NCBI RefSeq assembly: GCF_000717055.1
Contig: NZ_JNXI01000005.1
Coordinates: forward strand, 1-64,000
Reading direction: 5' to 3'
DNA length: 64,000 nt
DNA from: Streptomyces iakyrus
GTDB lineage: Bacteria > Actinomycetota > Actinomycetes > Streptomycetales > Streptomycetaceae
Part shown: piece after piece, positions 8,777 through 18,247 of the stretch
Layout of the letters: each line of letters opens with the position of its first letter
Position numbering within the stretch: position 1 is the stretch's first letter
Made by a program: the position numbers and the translations under genes
The notes under the pieces: generated by a model
What the model saw: the letters and a program-made list of their open reading frames with translations, nothing else
Database searches by the model: none
Told to the model about the DNA's origin: nothing

Positions 8777-10219
8777 ATGCGCTCGCACCTGCTCAACGAC
8801 ACCACCGCGGAGCTGTACCGCCGCTCCGTGACCGACGGAGTCGAGCGGGTGGCCGCCAAACTCGCCACCACCGACCGGCCGTTCACCGGCATCACCGTCG
8901 ACGCCCTCTCCCCGCGCATCGACGAGATCGACCTCGACCAGCCGCTGCACGACACCACGGCGGTGCTCGACGAACTGGAGGACGTCTACCTCCGGGACGC
9001 GATCTACTTCCACCACCCCCGCTACCTGGCCCACCTCAACTGCCCGGTCGTCATCCCGGCCGTGCTCGGCGAGGCCGTCCTGTCCGCCCTCAACTCCTCG
9101 CTGGACACCTGGGACCAGTCGGCCGGCGGCACGCTCATCGAGCGGAAACTGATCGACTGGACGACCGACCGCATCGGCCTCGGACCCGCCGCCGACGGCG
9201 TGTTCACGTCCGGCGGCACCCAGTCCAACCTCCAGGCGCTGCTGCTGGCCCGCGAGGAAGCCAAGACCGACAGCCTCGCCGAACTGCGCATCTTCGCCTC
9301 CGAGGTCAGCCACTTCAGCGTGAAGAAGTCCGCGAAGCTGCTCGGCCTCGGGCAGGACGCCGTGGTCTCCATACCCGTCGACCACGACAAGCGCATGCAG
9401 ACCGTCGCGCTCGCCCGCGAGCTGGAGCGCTGCGCGCAGGACGGCCTCGTCCCCATGGCCGTCGTCGCCACCGCCGGCACCACCGACTTCGGCTCCATCG
9501 ACCCGCTGCCCGAGATCGCCGAGCTCTGCGAGCAGTTCGGCACCTGGATGCACGTCGACGCGGCGTACGGCTGCGGTCTGCTCGCCTCCCTGAAGCACCG
9601 GGACCGCATCAGCGGCATCGAGCGCGCCGACTCGGTCACCGTCGACTACCACAAGTCCTTCTTCCAGCCGGTGAGTTCCTCGGCCGTACTCGTGCGGGAC
9701 GCCGCCACGCTGCGCCACGCCACCTACCACGCCGAGTACCTCAACCCGCGCCGCATGGTGGAGGAGCGCATCCCCAACCAGGTCGACAAGTCCCTGCAGA
9801 CCACCCGCCGCTTCGACGCCCTCAAGCTGTGGATGACCCTGCGGACCATGGGCGCCGACGGCATCGGGCAGCTCTTCGACGAGGTGTGCGACCTGGCCCG
9901 GGAGGGTTGGAAACTGATCGCCGCCGACCCCCGTTTCGACGTCGTCGTCGAGCCGAGCCTGTCCACGCTGGTCTTCCGCTACATCCCGGCGGCCGTCACC
10001 GACCCCGCCGAGATCGACCGCGCCAACCTCTACGCCCGCAAGGCCCTGTTCGCCTCCGGTGACGCCATCGTCGCGGGCACCAAGGTCGGCGGCCGCCACT
10101 ACCTGAAGTTCACCCTGCTCAACCCCGAGACGCAGGCGTCCGACATCGCCGCCGTCCTCGATCTGATCGCCGGCCACGCCGAGCAGTACCTGGGAGAGTC
10201 CCTTGACCGCGCGTCCTGA
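8777..10219 (+). CDS. desA: lysine decarboxylase (PLP-dependent), desferrioxamine step 1
   Basis: This 480-residue group II PLP decarboxylase makes cadaverine from lysine. Family marks are the substrate/PLP loop [14 protein letters not shown], the cofactor Asp region [11 protein letters not shown], and the Schiff-base lysine in [16 protein letters not shown] (K at about 293). ATG 8777 follows a strong GGAGGA. It is the first gene of desABCD behind an iron box. Its 3' end overlaps the desB start by 17 nt, which implies coupled translation. In S. coelicolor this gene is essential for desferrioxamines. Related aromatic amino-acid decarboxylases look similar, but the neighbourhood settles the substrate. 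Confidence 0.93.
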   Translation: MRSHLLNDTTAELYRRSVTDGVERVAAKLATTDRPFTGITVDALSPRIDEIDLDQPLHDTTAVLDELEDVYLRDAIYFHHPRYLAHLNCPVVIPAVLGEAVLSALNSSLDTWDQSAGGTLIERKLIDWTTDRIGLGPAADGVFTSGGTQSNLQALLLAREEAKTDSLAELRIFASEVSHFSVKKSAKLLGLGQDAVVSIPVDHDKRMQTVALARELERCAQDGLVPMAVVATAGTTDFGSIDPLPEIAELCEQFGTWMHVDAAYGCGLLASLKHRDRISGIERADSVTVDYHKSFFQPVSSSAVLVRDAATLRHATYHAEYLNPRRMVEERIPNQVDKSLQTTRRFDALKLWMTLRTMGADGIGQLFDEVCDLAREGWKLIAADPRFDVVVEPSLSTLVFRYIPAAVTDPAEIDRANLYARKALFASGDAIVAGTKVGGRHYLKFTLLNPETQASDIAAVLDLIAGHAEQYLGESLDRAS

Positions 10220-11480
10220 CAACCCGACCAGAACCCATGACTTCGTGGGGATCGGGCTCGGCCCGTTCAACCTCGGCCTGGCCTGCCTGACCGAGCCGAT
10301 CGACGAGCTCGACGGCGTCTTCCTAGAGACCAAGCCCGACTTCGAGTGGCACGCCGGCATGTTCCTGGACGGCGCCCACCTCCAGACCCCGTTCATGTCG
10401 GACCTGGTCACCCTCGCCGACCCGACGTCCCCGTACTCCTTCCTGAACTACCTGAAGGAGAAGGGCCGACTCTACTCGTTCTACATCCGCGAGAACTTCT
10501 ACCCGCTGCGCGTCGAATACGACGACTACTGCCGCTGGGCCGCGAACAAACTGAGCAGCATCCGCTTCGGCACGACGGTGACCGAGGTGACGTACGAGGA
10601 CGAGCTCTACGTCGTCAAGACCACAGCCGGTGACACCTACCGGGCCCGTCACCTGGTCCTCGGCACCGGCACCCCGCCCCACATACCCGAGGCCTGCCAG
10701 GGCCTGGGCGGCGACTTCCTGCACAACTCCCGTTACCTGGACAGCAAGGCGGAGCTGCAGAAGAAGGAGTCGATCACGCTGGTCGGCTCGGGCCAGTCGG
10801 CCGCCGAGATCTACTACGACCTGCTCAGCGAGATCGACGTCCACGGCTACCGGCTGAACTGGGTCACCCGCTCCCCGCGGTTCTTCCCTCTGGAGTACAC
10901 CAAGCTCACGCTGGAGATGACGTCCCCCGAGTACGTCGACTACTTCCGCGAGTTGCCCGAGGCGACGCGCTACCGGCTCACGGCCGAGCAGAAGGGCCTG
11001 TTCAAGGGCATCGACGGCGACCTCATCAACGAGATCTTCGACCTGCTCTACCAGAAGAACCTCGGCGGCCCCGTCCCCACCCGGCTGCTCACCAACTCCG
11101 CCCTGACCAGCGCGCGTTACCAGAACGGCATGTACACGCTCGGCTTCCGCCAGGAGGAGCAGGGCAAGGAGTTCGAGCTGGACTCGCAGGGCCTGGTCCT
11201 GGCCACCGGCTACAAGTACGCCGAGCCGGAGTTCCTGGCCCCCGTCAAGGACCGCCTGGTCTACGACTCCCACGGCAACTTCGACGTCGCCCGCAACTAC
11301 GCGATCGACGTCACCGGCCGGGGGATCTTCCTCCAGAACGCCGGCGTGCACACGCACAGCATCACCAGCCCGGACCTGGGCATGGGCCCGTACCGGAACG
11401 CGTACATCATCCGCGAGCTGCTCGGCAGCGAGTACTACCCGGTGGAGAAGACCATCGCGTTCCAGGAGTTCGCCGTATGA
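10203..11480 (+). CDS. desB: cadaverine N-monooxygenase (FAD/NADPH)
   Basis: This 425-residue flavin N-monooxygenase hydroxylates cadaverine to N-hydroxycadaverine. It has the FAD fingerprint [14 protein letters not shown] near the N-terminus, the NADPH motif [14 protein letters not shown] in the middle and the family LATGYK motif near 335. The start is a TTG at 10203 inside the desA 3' end, with GGGAGAG 5 nt before it; no ATG or GTG lies in frame near the FAD motif. The desC start overlaps its stop in ATGA. Family resemblance to lysine and ornithine N-hydroxylases is strong. Confidence 0.93.
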   Translation: MTARPDNPTRTHDFVGIGLGPFNLGLACLTEPIDELDGVFLETKPDFEWHAGMFLDGAHLQTPFMSDLVTLADPTSPYSFLNYLKEKGRLYSFYIRENFYPLRVEYDDYCRWAANKLSSIRFGTTVTEVTYEDELYVVKTTAGDTYRARHLVLGTGTPPHIPEACQGLGGDFLHNSRYLDSKAELQKKESITLVGSGQSAAEIYYDLLSEIDVHGYRLNWVTRSPRFFPLEYTKLTLEMTSPEYVDYFRELPEATRYRLTAEQKGLFKGIDGDLINEIFDLLYQKNLGGPVPTRLLTNSALTSARYQNGMYTLGFRQEEQGKEFELDSQGLVLATGYKYAEPEFLAPVKDRLVYDSHGNFDVARNYAIDVTGRGIFLQNAGVHTHSITSPDLGMGPYRNAYIIRELLGSEYYPVEKTIAFQEFAV

Positions 11481-12028
11481 GCGCCACCACCGGCATCGGA
11501 ACGCTCACCGTCCGCCCGCTCGACCCCCTGAGGGACGCCGAGCTGCTGCACTCCTGGGTCACCCACCCCAAGGCGGCCTACTGGATGATGCAGGACGCGA
11601 AGCTCCAGGACGTCGAGCGCGAGTACATGCGGATCGCCGCGCACGAGCACCACCACGCCTACCTCGGCCTGCACGAGGGCCGCCCGGCGTTCCTGATGGA
11701 GAAGTACGACCCCCGGTACGTCGAGCTGGAAGGCCTGTACGACCCGGAGCCCGGCGATGTCGGCATGCACTTCCTGGTCGCGCCGACCGACCGCCCGGTC
11801 CACGGTTTCACCAAGGCCGTCATCACCGCCGTGATGGACGAGCTGTTCGCCGACCCGCGCACCCGCCGGGTCGTGGTGGAGCCCGATGTGAGCAACAAGG
11901 CCGTCCACGCGCTCAACGAGGCCGTCGGCTTCGTGCCCGAGCGTGAGATCGACAAGCCGGAGAAGCGCGCGCTGCTGAGCTTCTGCACGCGCGCACAGTT
12001 CCTGGCCGCCCGAGGAGTAGCCGTATGA
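11477..12028 (+). CDS. desC: N-hydroxycadaverine acyltransferase (GNAT, IucB-like)
   Basis: This 183-residue GNAT-fold transferase acylates N-hydroxycadaverine with acetyl-CoA or succinyl-CoA to give the hydroxamate building blocks. The IucB/RhbD-type siderophore acetyltransferase pattern is visible: [16 protein letters not shown] at the N-terminus, [18 protein letters not shown] in the middle and [19 protein letters not shown] for the acyl-CoA loop. It overlaps desB by ATGA at the start and desD by ATGA at the end, so the four biosynthetic genes form one coupled unit. Acyl donor choice is known to be flexible in the family and cannot be read here. Confidence 0.92.
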   Translation: MSATTGIGTLTVRPLDPLRDAELLHSWVTHPKAAYWMMQDAKLQDVEREYMRIAAHEHHHAYLGLHEGRPAFLMEKYDPRYVELEGLYDPEPGDVGMHFLVAPTDRPVHGFTKAVITAVMDELFADPRTRRVVVEPDVSNKAVHALNEAVGFVPEREIDKPEKRALLSFCTRAQFLAARGVAV

Positions 12029-13794
12029 CCCTGTCCGACGCCGTAGCGCATCTGTCCCCCCACCGCTGGGCGCGGGCCAACCGCCTCCTGATCCGCAAGG
12101 CCCTCGCCGAGTTCGCGCACGAGCGGCTGATCACCCCCGAGGAGGACGGCGGGCAGTACGTCGTCCGCAGCGACGACGGCCTGACGAACTACCGCTTCAC
12201 GGCCACCCGCCGGGCCCTGGACCACTGGCAGGTGGACGCCGAGTCGATCACCCGCCACCGGAACGGCTCACAACTCCCGCTCGCCGCGCTGGACTTCTTC
12301 ATCGAGCTGCAGAAGTCCCTCGGCCTGAGCGAGGACATCCTGCCGGTCTACCTGGAGGAGATCTCCTCCACCCTCTCCGGCACCTGCTACAAGCTCACCA
12401 AGCCGGACATCACGGCGGCCGAACTCGCCCGCGGTGACTTCCAGGCCATCGAGACCGGCATGACCGAGGGCCACCCCTGCTTCGTCGCCAACAACGGGCG
12501 GCTCGGCTTCGGCATCCACGAGTACCTGTCGTACGCGCCGGAGACGGCGAGCCCGGTCCGCCTGGTCTGGCTGGCCGCCCACCGCTCACGGGCGGCCTTC
12601 ACGGCCGGGGTCGGCATCGAGTACGAGTCGTTCCTGCGCGAGGAGCTGGGCGCGGAGACCGTCGAGCGCTTCCACGGCGTCCTGCGCGAGCAGGACCTCG
12701 ACCCGGCCGACTACCTGCTGATCCCGGTCCACCCCTGGCAGTGGTGGAACAAGCTCAGCGTCACCTTCGCCGCCGAGGTGGCCCGCAGGCACCTGGTGTG
12801 CCTGGGCGAGGGCGACGACGAGTACCTGGCCCAGCAGTCCATCCGGACCTTCTTCAACCGGACCAGCCCCGAGAAGCACTACGTCAAAACCGCCCTGTCG
12901 GTCATCAACATGGGCTTCATGCGCGGTCTGTCGGCCGCCTACATGGAGGCCACCCCGGCCATCAACGACTGGCTGGCCCAGCTCATCGAGGGCGACCCGG
13001 TACTGCGGTCCACGGGCCTGTCGATCATCCGGGAGCGGGCGGCCGTCGGCTACCGGCACCTGGAGTACGAGCAGGCGACGGACCGCTACTCGCCCTACCG
13101 CAAGATGCTCGCCGCGCTGTGGCGGGAGAGCCCGGTGCCGTCCCTCCAGGAGGGCGAGTCCCTGGCCACGATGGCGTCCCTGGTCCACGTCGACCACCAG
13201 GGCGCCTCGGTGGCGGGCGCACTGATCGAGCAGTCGGGCCTCACTCCGACGGAGTGGCTGCGCCGCTACCTCCAGGCGTACTTCACCCCTCTCCTCCACA
13301 GCTTCTACGCCTACGACCTGGTGTTCATGCCGCACGGGGAGAACGTCATCCTCGTGCTGAAGGACGGGGTCGTGCAACGGGCGATCTACAAGGACATCGC
13401 CGAGGAGATCGCAGTCATGGACCCGGACGCGGTGCTGCCCCCGACGGTGGAGCGGCTGCGCGTGGAGGTCCCGGACGACAAGAAGCTCCTGTCGATCTTC
13501 ACGGACGTCTTCGACTGCTTCTTCCGCTTCCTCGCGGCGAACCTCGCCACGGAGGACATCCTGGAGGAGGACGACTTCTGGCGCACGGTCGCGGACGTCA
13601 CCCGCGCCTATCAGGAGTCGAAGCCCGAACTCGCCGACAGGTTCAAGCAGTACGACATGTTCGCCCCCGAGTTCGCCCTCTCCTGCCTCAACCGCCTCCA
13701 GCTCCGCAACAACGAACAGATGGTCGACCTGTCCGACCCGTCGGGCGCCCTCCAGCTGGTGGGCAACCTGAGGAATCCGATCGCCCAGTTCTGA
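12025..13794 (+). CDS. desD: desferrioxamine synthetase (NIS synthetase, IucA/IucC family)
   Basis: This 589-residue ATP-dependent NIS synthetase oligomerises and cyclises N-hydroxy-N-succinylcadaverine to desferrioxamines. IucA/IucC family segments include GHPCFVANNGRLGFG, LLIPVHPWQWWN, SIRTFFNRTSPEKHYVK for ATP, and the ferric-reductase-like C-terminal FhuF region with YDLVFMPHGENVILVLKDG. It starts in an ATGA overlap with desC, with GAGGAG upstream. A strong hairpin and a dispersed repeat follow, so it is the end of the operon. Identity is firm from family, length and context. Confidence 0.94.
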   Translation: MTLSDAVAHLSPHRWARANRLLIRKALAEFAHERLITPEEDGGQYVVRSDDGLTNYRFTATRRALDHWQVDAESITRHRNGSQLPLAALDFFIELQKSLGLSEDILPVYLEEISSTLSGTCYKLTKPDITAAELARGDFQAIETGMTEGHPCFVANNGRLGFGIHEYLSYAPETASPVRLVWLAAHRSRAAFTAGVGIEYESFLREELGAETVERFHGVLREQDLDPADYLLIPVHPWQWWNKLSVTFAAEVARRHLVCLGEGDDEYLAQQSIRTFFNRTSPEKHYVKTALSVINMGFMRGLSAAYMEATPAINDWLAQLIEGDPVLRSTGLSIIRERAAVGYRHLEYEQATDRYSPYRKMLAALWRESPVPSLQEGESLATMASLVHVDHQGASVAGALIEQSGLTPTEWLRRYLQAYFTPLLHSFYAYDLVFMPHGENVILVLKDGVVQRAIYKDIAEEIAVMDPDAVLPPTVERLRVEVPDDKKLLSIFTDVFDCFFRFLAANLATEDILEEDDFWRTVADVTRAYQESKPELADRFKQYDMFAPEFALSCLNRLQLRNNEQMVDLSDPSGALQLVGNLRNPIAQF

Positions 13795-13810
13795 CCCCCC
13801 GGACAGACGC

Positions 13811-13839
13811 GCACCCCGGAGTACGGTCCTCCGGGGTGC
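13811..13839 (+). terminator. terminator of the desABCD operon
   Basis: GCACCCCGGAG (13811-13821) and CTCCGGGGTGC (13829-13839) form a perfect 11-bp stem around TACGGTC, 17 bp after the desD stop, followed by a T-rich stretch (TCGTCATCTTGTGT). Confidence 0.8.
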
Positions 13840-13868
13840 TCGTCATCTTGTGTGCAGGGGGCGCCCTT

Positions 13869-13902
13869 CAGGGGCGCGGGGAACTGCGCGACAAGCCCCC
13901 AC
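13869..13902. repeat. dispersed intergenic repeat, copy 1
   Basis: This 34-bp element begins CAGGGGCGCGGGGAACTGCG and ends CAAGCCCCCAC. A second copy at 20342-20375 differs at only two adjacent bases. Both lie just after the 3' end of a plus-strand operon (desD here, glmS there). It can fold by pairing GGGG(C) with (G)CCCC. Such sequences recur in Streptomyces genomes after genes; its role is not known to me. Confidence 0.7.
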
Positions 13903-13917
13903 CGGCCCGCAGACAGA

Positions 13918-15522
13918 TCACTTGCCGGTACCGCCCCACGGCACTTGGGGCGACCGGTAGTAGTCGATCCCCAGCGCTTCCCACCGCTCAGCCTGCGCAG
14001 CAAGCCGAACCTTGTACCGCTCCCAGTCGAGAGAAGCCGCCGACGACCACCCCAACTCGGCAACCCCCGGCAACCGCGGAAAGGCCATGAACTCGATGTG
14101 CCCGGAGTTCTCCAGCGTCTCCGACCACATCGGCGCCTCGACCCCCCGCACCGCACTCTCCGGCACCCCCGGCAGATACGCCCCGGGATCCCAGTCGTAC
14201 GACCGCTTCACCTCGACATACCCGGCCCAGGACAGTCCCAGCGGCGTCTCCTTCGTGTACTTCATGTCGAGGTACACCCGGTCCGCCGGGGACAGAATCA
14301 CCCCGGTCCCGTTCCGCGCGGCCTCGGCGACCCGCTCCTTCTCCTCCGCACTGGTGCCGTCCAGCCCCCAGTACTGAGCGAGCGCCCCCTTCGCCGGGGT
14401 CGCCCCGGTCAGCTGGTGCCACCCGACCACGGTCTTGCCGTACTTCGCGACGATCGGCTGCACCCGGTCCATGAACGTCACGTAGTCCTCATGGCTGGTG
14501 GAGTGCGCCTCGTCGCCCCCGATGTGGAGGTACCTGCCCGGCGTGAGCGCGGCGAGTTCCCGGATCACGTCGTCCACGAAGTCGTACGTGATCTCCTTGC
14601 CGACGCACAGCGAGCTGAAGCCGACCTCCGTGCCGGTGTAGAGCGGCGGCGCCACGCCGTCGCAGTTCAGGTCGGCGTACGACGCCAGCGCCGCATTCGT
14701 GTGGCCGGGCATGTCGATCTCGGGCACGACCTCCAGGTAGCGGGAGGCGGCGTACCGCACGATCTCCTTGTAGTCGGCCTTGGTGTAGTAGCCGCCGGGG
14801 CCGCCGCCGACCTCCGTGGAACCGCCGTAGGCGGCCAGGCGCGGCCAGGAGTCGACGGCGATGCGCCAGCCCTGGTCGTCGCTGAGGTGCAGATGCAGCT
14901 TGTTGATCTTGTAGAGGGCGAGCTGGTCGATGTAGCGCTTGACCTGGTCGACGGTGAAGAAGTGCCGGGAGACGTCGAGCATGGCGCCGCGCCAGCCGTA
15001 GCGCGGGGTGTCCGTGATCGTGCCGCCCGCGACCAGCCACGGGCCGGGCTGGACGGAGTCCTTCTCGACGGCCGCGGGGAGCAGCTGGCGCAGGGTCTGC
15101 ACGCCGTGGAAGAGGCCGGCGGGCCGGGCGGCGGTGATGGTGACGCCGTGGCGGCCGCTGTCGAGCCGGTAGCCCTCGGCGCCGAAGCGGCCCTCGGCCA
15201 GGCGCAGTCGGATCCCCCCGGCACCCTGGGCGGTGACGGGGAGGCGGTAGCCGGTCGAGGGGCGCAGGATCCTCGCGAGGTACTCGCCGACGCCCCGGGC
15301 CTCGCGGGAACCATCGACGCGGATGTGCGTGCCGCGGGTGATCCGGTACGGGGATCCGCCCGGGTCGGCCGAGGCGGGCGCGGGGACGACCCGGTCGAGC
15401 GGGGTCGGCGATGCCTGCGGCGTGGGGGCGGCCCCGGTGACCGAGGCGGCCATCGCGACCAGCAGCAGGGAACCGAGCAGGCGGAGCGTTCTGCGGTGCT
15501 GTCTCACACGGCCATCTCTCAC
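13918..15522 (-). CDS. secreted GH20 beta-N-acetylhexosaminidase
   Basis: This 534-residue exported glycoside hydrolase removes terminal GlcNAc, for example from chitobiose outside the cell. A signal peptide (basic start, then LLGSLLLVAMAASVTGA) is followed by the small GH20b domain and the GH20 barrel. YLHIGGDEAHS contains the Asp-Glu pair (about 337/338) used in substrate-assisted catalysis. HLHLSDDQGWRI and WRGAMLDVSRHFF are further GH20 marks. The start is GTG 15522 with GAAGGGA upstream; a GTG five codons inside is also possible. A DasR-like site lies upstream. It is the only gene on this strand here and faces the end of the des operon. Confidence 0.93.
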   Translation of the reverse strand: MRDGRVRQHRRTLRLLGSLLLVAMAASVTGAAPTPQASPTPLDRVVPAPASADPGGSPYRITRGTHIRVDGSREARGVGEYLARILRPSTGYRLPVTAQGAGGIRLRLAEGRFGAEGYRLDSGRHGVTITAARPAGLFHGVQTLRQLLPAAVEKDSVQPGPWLVAGGTITDTPRYGWRGAMLDVSRHFFTVDQVKRYIDQLALYKINKLHLHLSDDQGWRIAVDSWPRLAAYGGSTEVGGGPGGYYTKADYKEIVRYAASRYLEVVPEIDMPGHTNAALASYADLNCDGVAPPLYTGTEVGFSSLCVGKEITYDFVDDVIRELAALTPGRYLHIGGDEAHSTSHEDYVTFMDRVQPIVAKYGKTVVGWHQLTGATPAKGALAQYWGLDGTSAEEKERVAEAARNGTGVILSPADRVYLDMKYTKETPLGLSWAGYVEVKRSYDWDPGAYLPGVPESAVRGVEAPMWSETLENSGHIEFMAFPRLPGVAELGWSSAASLDWERYKVRLAAQAERWEALGIDYYRSPQVPWGGTGK

Positions 15523-15554
15523 AAGCGTGTCCCTTCACGAGCCGTTGAGCTCCA

Positions 15555-15570
15555 AGAGGTCTGGACCACT
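15555..15570. promoter_or_regulatory. dre-like DasR operator
   Basis: AGAGGTCTGGACCACT matches the DasR consensus A(G/C)TGGTCTAGACCA(G/C)T at 14 of 16 positions. It lies 33 bp before the hexosaminidase start and 32 bp before the divergent DUF4429 gene. DasR is the GlcN-6-P-responsive GntR repressor of chitin and GlcNAc genes in Streptomyces. The divergent gene could share the control. Confidence 0.75.
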
Positions 15571-15601
15571 CTCTCGTGAGACGGGTGGAACAATCCACCC
15601 C

Positions 15602-16486
15602 ATGGCGGAAATCATCCAGAAGGACGGCACATGGGCCTTCGACGGGGACGCACTGCGGCTGACTCCGGGACGGGACAAGAACGTCAGCCTGTTACGCAAG
15701 GAGCTGGGTGAACTGGTCGTGCCGCTGGGGGCGTTGGCCGGTGTCTCCCTGGAGCAGGGCAAGAAGGCGGGGCGGCTCAGGCTGCGGCTGCGCGACGGCG
15801 CCGACCCGCTGCTGCACGCCACGGGCGGCCGGCTCACCGAGCCCCACGACCCGTACCAGCTGATCGTGGAGTCCGACCGCTACGGCGTCGCCGAGTACTT
15901 CGTGGACGAGGTCCGCAACGCCCTGCTCCTCGACCAGGTCCCCGCCGGACCGGTCGACGCGTACCTGCTGCCGGGCCCCTCCGTCCCCCTGTCGGTCTCC
16001 GCCGGGGACGGCACCGCCGGTTTCGACGGCGAGCGCATACGCCTGGAGTGGAACTGGAAGACGGAGGACGCCAAGGCCGCCGCCGGCGCCCGCACGCTCG
16101 CGCTCGCCGACATCACGGGCGTCGAGTGGCACCCGGCGGCCGGCCTGGAGAACGGCCACCTGCGCTTCACCGTGCGGCACGCGCCCACCAAGATCCCGCC
16201 CAAGTACGACCCCAACGCCGTGGAGCTGTGGGGCTTCAAGAAGGACCCGCTGATGGCGCTGGTGGCGGCGGCGGTCCAGGCCAGGCTTCCGCACCCGGCC
16301 CGGGCCGCCGCCGGCGACCCGGTGGACGCGCGACCGGAAATGCCTTCTGCTCCGGTCGCGGCCTCCGAGGACGATCACGACGCCCTGTTGCGCCGCCTGC
16401 GCGAGCTCGGTGAACTGCACCGCTCGGGCGTGCTGACGGAAGAGGAGTTCGCCCTGGCCAAGCAGGCGGTCCTCAAGCGGATGTAG
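15602..16486 (+). CDS. DUF4429 / SHOCT domain protein
   Basis: This 294-residue cytosolic protein has no signal peptide or membrane segment. It has two DUF4429-like beta-rich repeats (about residues 10-115 and 140-245). The C-terminus is a SHOCT helix pair LRRLRELGELHRSGVLTEEE, a short oligomerisation motif often found at the end of actinobacterial proteins of unknown function. The reaction is not known. ATG 15602 was chosen because the fold starts there; the upstream in-frame extension would run through the divergent gene. The shared intergenic region with a DasR-like site suggests, but does not prove, GlcNAc-linked control. Its stop is only 9 bp from the convergent phosphatase stop. Confidence 0.85.
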   Translation: MAEIIQKDGTWAFDGDALRLTPGRDKNVSLLRKELGELVVPLGALAGVSLEQGKKAGRLRLRLRDGADPLLHATGGRLTEPHDPYQLIVESDRYGVAEYFVDEVRNALLLDQVPAGPVDAYLLPGPSVPLSVSAGDGTAGFDGERIRLEWNWKTEDAKAAAGARTLALADITGVEWHPAAGLENGHLRFTVRHAPTKIPPKYDPNAVELWGFKKDPLMALVAAAVQARLPHPARAAAGDPVDARPEMPSAPVAASEDDHDALLRRLRELGELHRSGVLTEEEFALAKQAVLKRM

Positions 16487-16495
16487 GAGGCGCGC

Positions 16496-18076
16496 CTACT
16501 TCGCCCGGCGGGCCACCGTGAAGTGGTCGACCTGGTCACCGTTCTCGGCGATGCCGCGCACCGTGAGCGTGGCCAGGCGCCCCTTCGGCGCGGGGGTGAC
16601 ATCGACGCGCAAGAAGGAGTAGTCGAGGTAGCGCACCCGTGACCAGGCGACGGTCTCGTTCTGCTTGCCGCCCTTGACGTTGACGAACGAGGCGACGGAC
16701 TCCACGTCGTGCTCGTTGCCCTCGTACGACAGCGGGGCGCTGAAGGCGTAGAGGCTGCGGCCGGCCGCACCGGCCGTCACGTAGACCACGCCCTCGGTCT
16801 CGGGGTAGGCCGTGCCGCCGATCGGGAGCTTCTTGGTGACCTTGTCGCCCTTGATCACGTCGGTGCGCTCGTACTGGTGGTTGTGGCCGTTGATGACGAG
16901 GTCCACCGTGTACTTCTCGAACAGCGGCACCCACTCCTGCCGGACCCCGCCCTCGGAGGCGTGGGAGGTGGAGGTGCAGTAGGCGCAGTGGTGGAAGAAC
17001 ACGACGATGAAGTCGATGTCGCGCGCGGCCCGGTACTTCCTGAGCTGCGCCTCCAGCCATGTCGTCTGGGTGCCGCCGGAGATGCCGAGGTTGGCCGGGA
17101 TCTCGAAGGAGATGTCGTTGGCGTCGAGCGAGATGACGGCCGTGTTGCCGTAGGCGAAGGAGTAGACGCCCGGCAGGTTCTTCTTGTCGGGGCCGTTGTC
17201 CGGGAGGGTCCAGCGGGCCTCCTCCCCGCCGTAGCCGTTGGGCGCGTACCAGGCCTCCATGTCGTGGTTGCCGTAGGCGGGCATCCACGGCACGGACTTG
17301 GCGACGGACTCCGTCTGGGCGAGGAACTGGTCCCAGATCCGCGAGTCGAAGCCGGTGTCGTCGGTCCTGCCCTGGCCGGCCGGGTCGCCGTACGCGATGT
17401 CGCCCGCGTGCAGGTGGAAGGCCGGGTTCTGGCCGAGGAGCAGGCTGTTGTTGGCGAGCGCGTGGTAGCTGACGCCCTCGTCGCCGAAGGCCGTGAAGGT
17501 GAACGGCTCCTTGTGCGCGGGGGCGGTGGTGAAGGTGCCGAGGGTGCCCAGCAGGTGGGGTGCGGCCGGGTCGAAACCCTGGTGGCCGACGCCGTAGTAG
17601 TACGTCCGGCCCGGGCGCAGGTGGGTCAGCCGGGCGTGGACGTAGTACTGGGTGTGGTTGCCGCTCGCGCCGACACCGGCGGGCGTGAAGAGGGTGCGGA
17701 CCTCGGCGTCGATCTTGCGGGAGAGGTCCCAGGGGTGGGCGCCGATCCGGATGAACGGCTTCTTCACGGCGACCGGGACCTGCCAGGAGACGGTCATCTC
17801 CGTGCGCGGGTCGGTGCCGTAGGCGAGGTGACGGCCGAAGGGGGCCACGTGGGCGCCGTCGACGGTCTCGGTGGCGGGGGCGGTGCGGACGGTCGGTGCG
17901 GCCGCCTGTGCGGTGGCGCCGGGCACGAACGCGCCACCCGCGACGGCGCCGAGCGTGACGGCACCGCCTCTGATCATCGTGCGCCGGGAGAACCTGGCGC
18001 GCAGGTACTCGTGCTGCTCGGCCATGCTCATGCGCTCGGCGAGCCGCTCGGGTACGCCCATACGAGGAGTGTCCAT
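16496..18076 (-). CDS. Tat-exported purple-acid-phosphatase-type metallophosphoesterase
   Basis: This protein of about 526 residues has a Tat signal (FSRRTMIRGGAVTLGAVAGG) and then a fibronectin-like N domain and a calcineurin-like catalytic domain. Metal-ligand motifs appear in order: FTAFGDEGVS, HAGDIAYGDP, AYGNHDMEAW, VVFFHHCAYC and NGHNHQYERT. This is the pattern of secreted purple acid phosphatases, which release phosphate from organic esters outside the cell. The start chosen is ATG 18076; a TTG nine bases upstream is the alternative and neither has a strong ribosome site. The gene is monocistronic. A PhoP operator would be expected, but I could not make out a convincing one. Confidence 0.88.
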   Translation of the reverse strand: MDTPRMGVPERLAERMSMAEQHEYLRARFSRRTMIRGGAVTLGAVAGGAFVPGATAQAAAPTVRTAPATETVDGAHVAPFGRHLAYGTDPRTEMTVSWQVPVAVKKPFIRIGAHPWDLSRKIDAEVRTLFTPAGVGASGNHTQYYVHARLTHLRPGRTYYYGVGHQGFDPAAPHLLGTLGTFTTAPAHKEPFTFTAFGDEGVSYHALANNSLLLGQNPAFHLHAGDIAYGDPAGQGRTDDTGFDSRIWDQFLAQTESVAKSVPWMPAYGNHDMEAWYAPNGYGGEEARWTLPDNGPDKKNLPGVYSFAYGNTAVISLDANDISFEIPANLGISGGTQTTWLEAQLRKYRAARDIDFIVVFFHHCAYCTSTSHASEGGVRQEWVPLFEKYTVDLVINGHNHQYERTDVIKGDKVTKKLPIGGTAYPETEGVVYVTAGAAGRSLYAFSAPLSYEGNEHDVESVASFVNVKGGKQNETVAWSRVRYLDYSFLRVDVTPAPKGRLATLTVRGIAENGDQVDHFTVARRAK

Positions 18077-18211
18077 GGCGTCCAAAAATCGACGCCTTGG
18101 GCAACGGGGTGCCGGACGTCCGGTGGACGCTTCACGAACAAGCCCTCATGACACGTTCAACGTTCCCCCAAAGAATCCCAACAGGCACCTGCCCGAAATC
18201 GGGCAGAATTC

Positions 18212-18240
18212 TTGCGAAAGCGGCGCCGGTACCCCAGGAT
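18212..18240 (+). promoter_or_regulatory. promoter of the 85-residue gene / glmS operon, probably leaderless
   Basis: TTGCGA (18212-18217), a 17-bp spacer and CAGGAT (18235-18240) resemble the Streptomyces vegetative promoter TTGACr-N17-TAGrrT. A start point 7-8 nt after the -10 element falls on or next to the GTG start codon at 18248, which has no ribosome site. Confidence 0.5.
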
Positions 18241-18247
18241 CTAGCGA

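Noticed and set aside
18077..18247. PhoP operator (PHO box) upstream of the metallophosphatase
   Set aside because: A CGTTCAACGTTCCCC stretch hints at a direct repeat, but the 11-bp unit pattern GTTCACC is not met on either strand.
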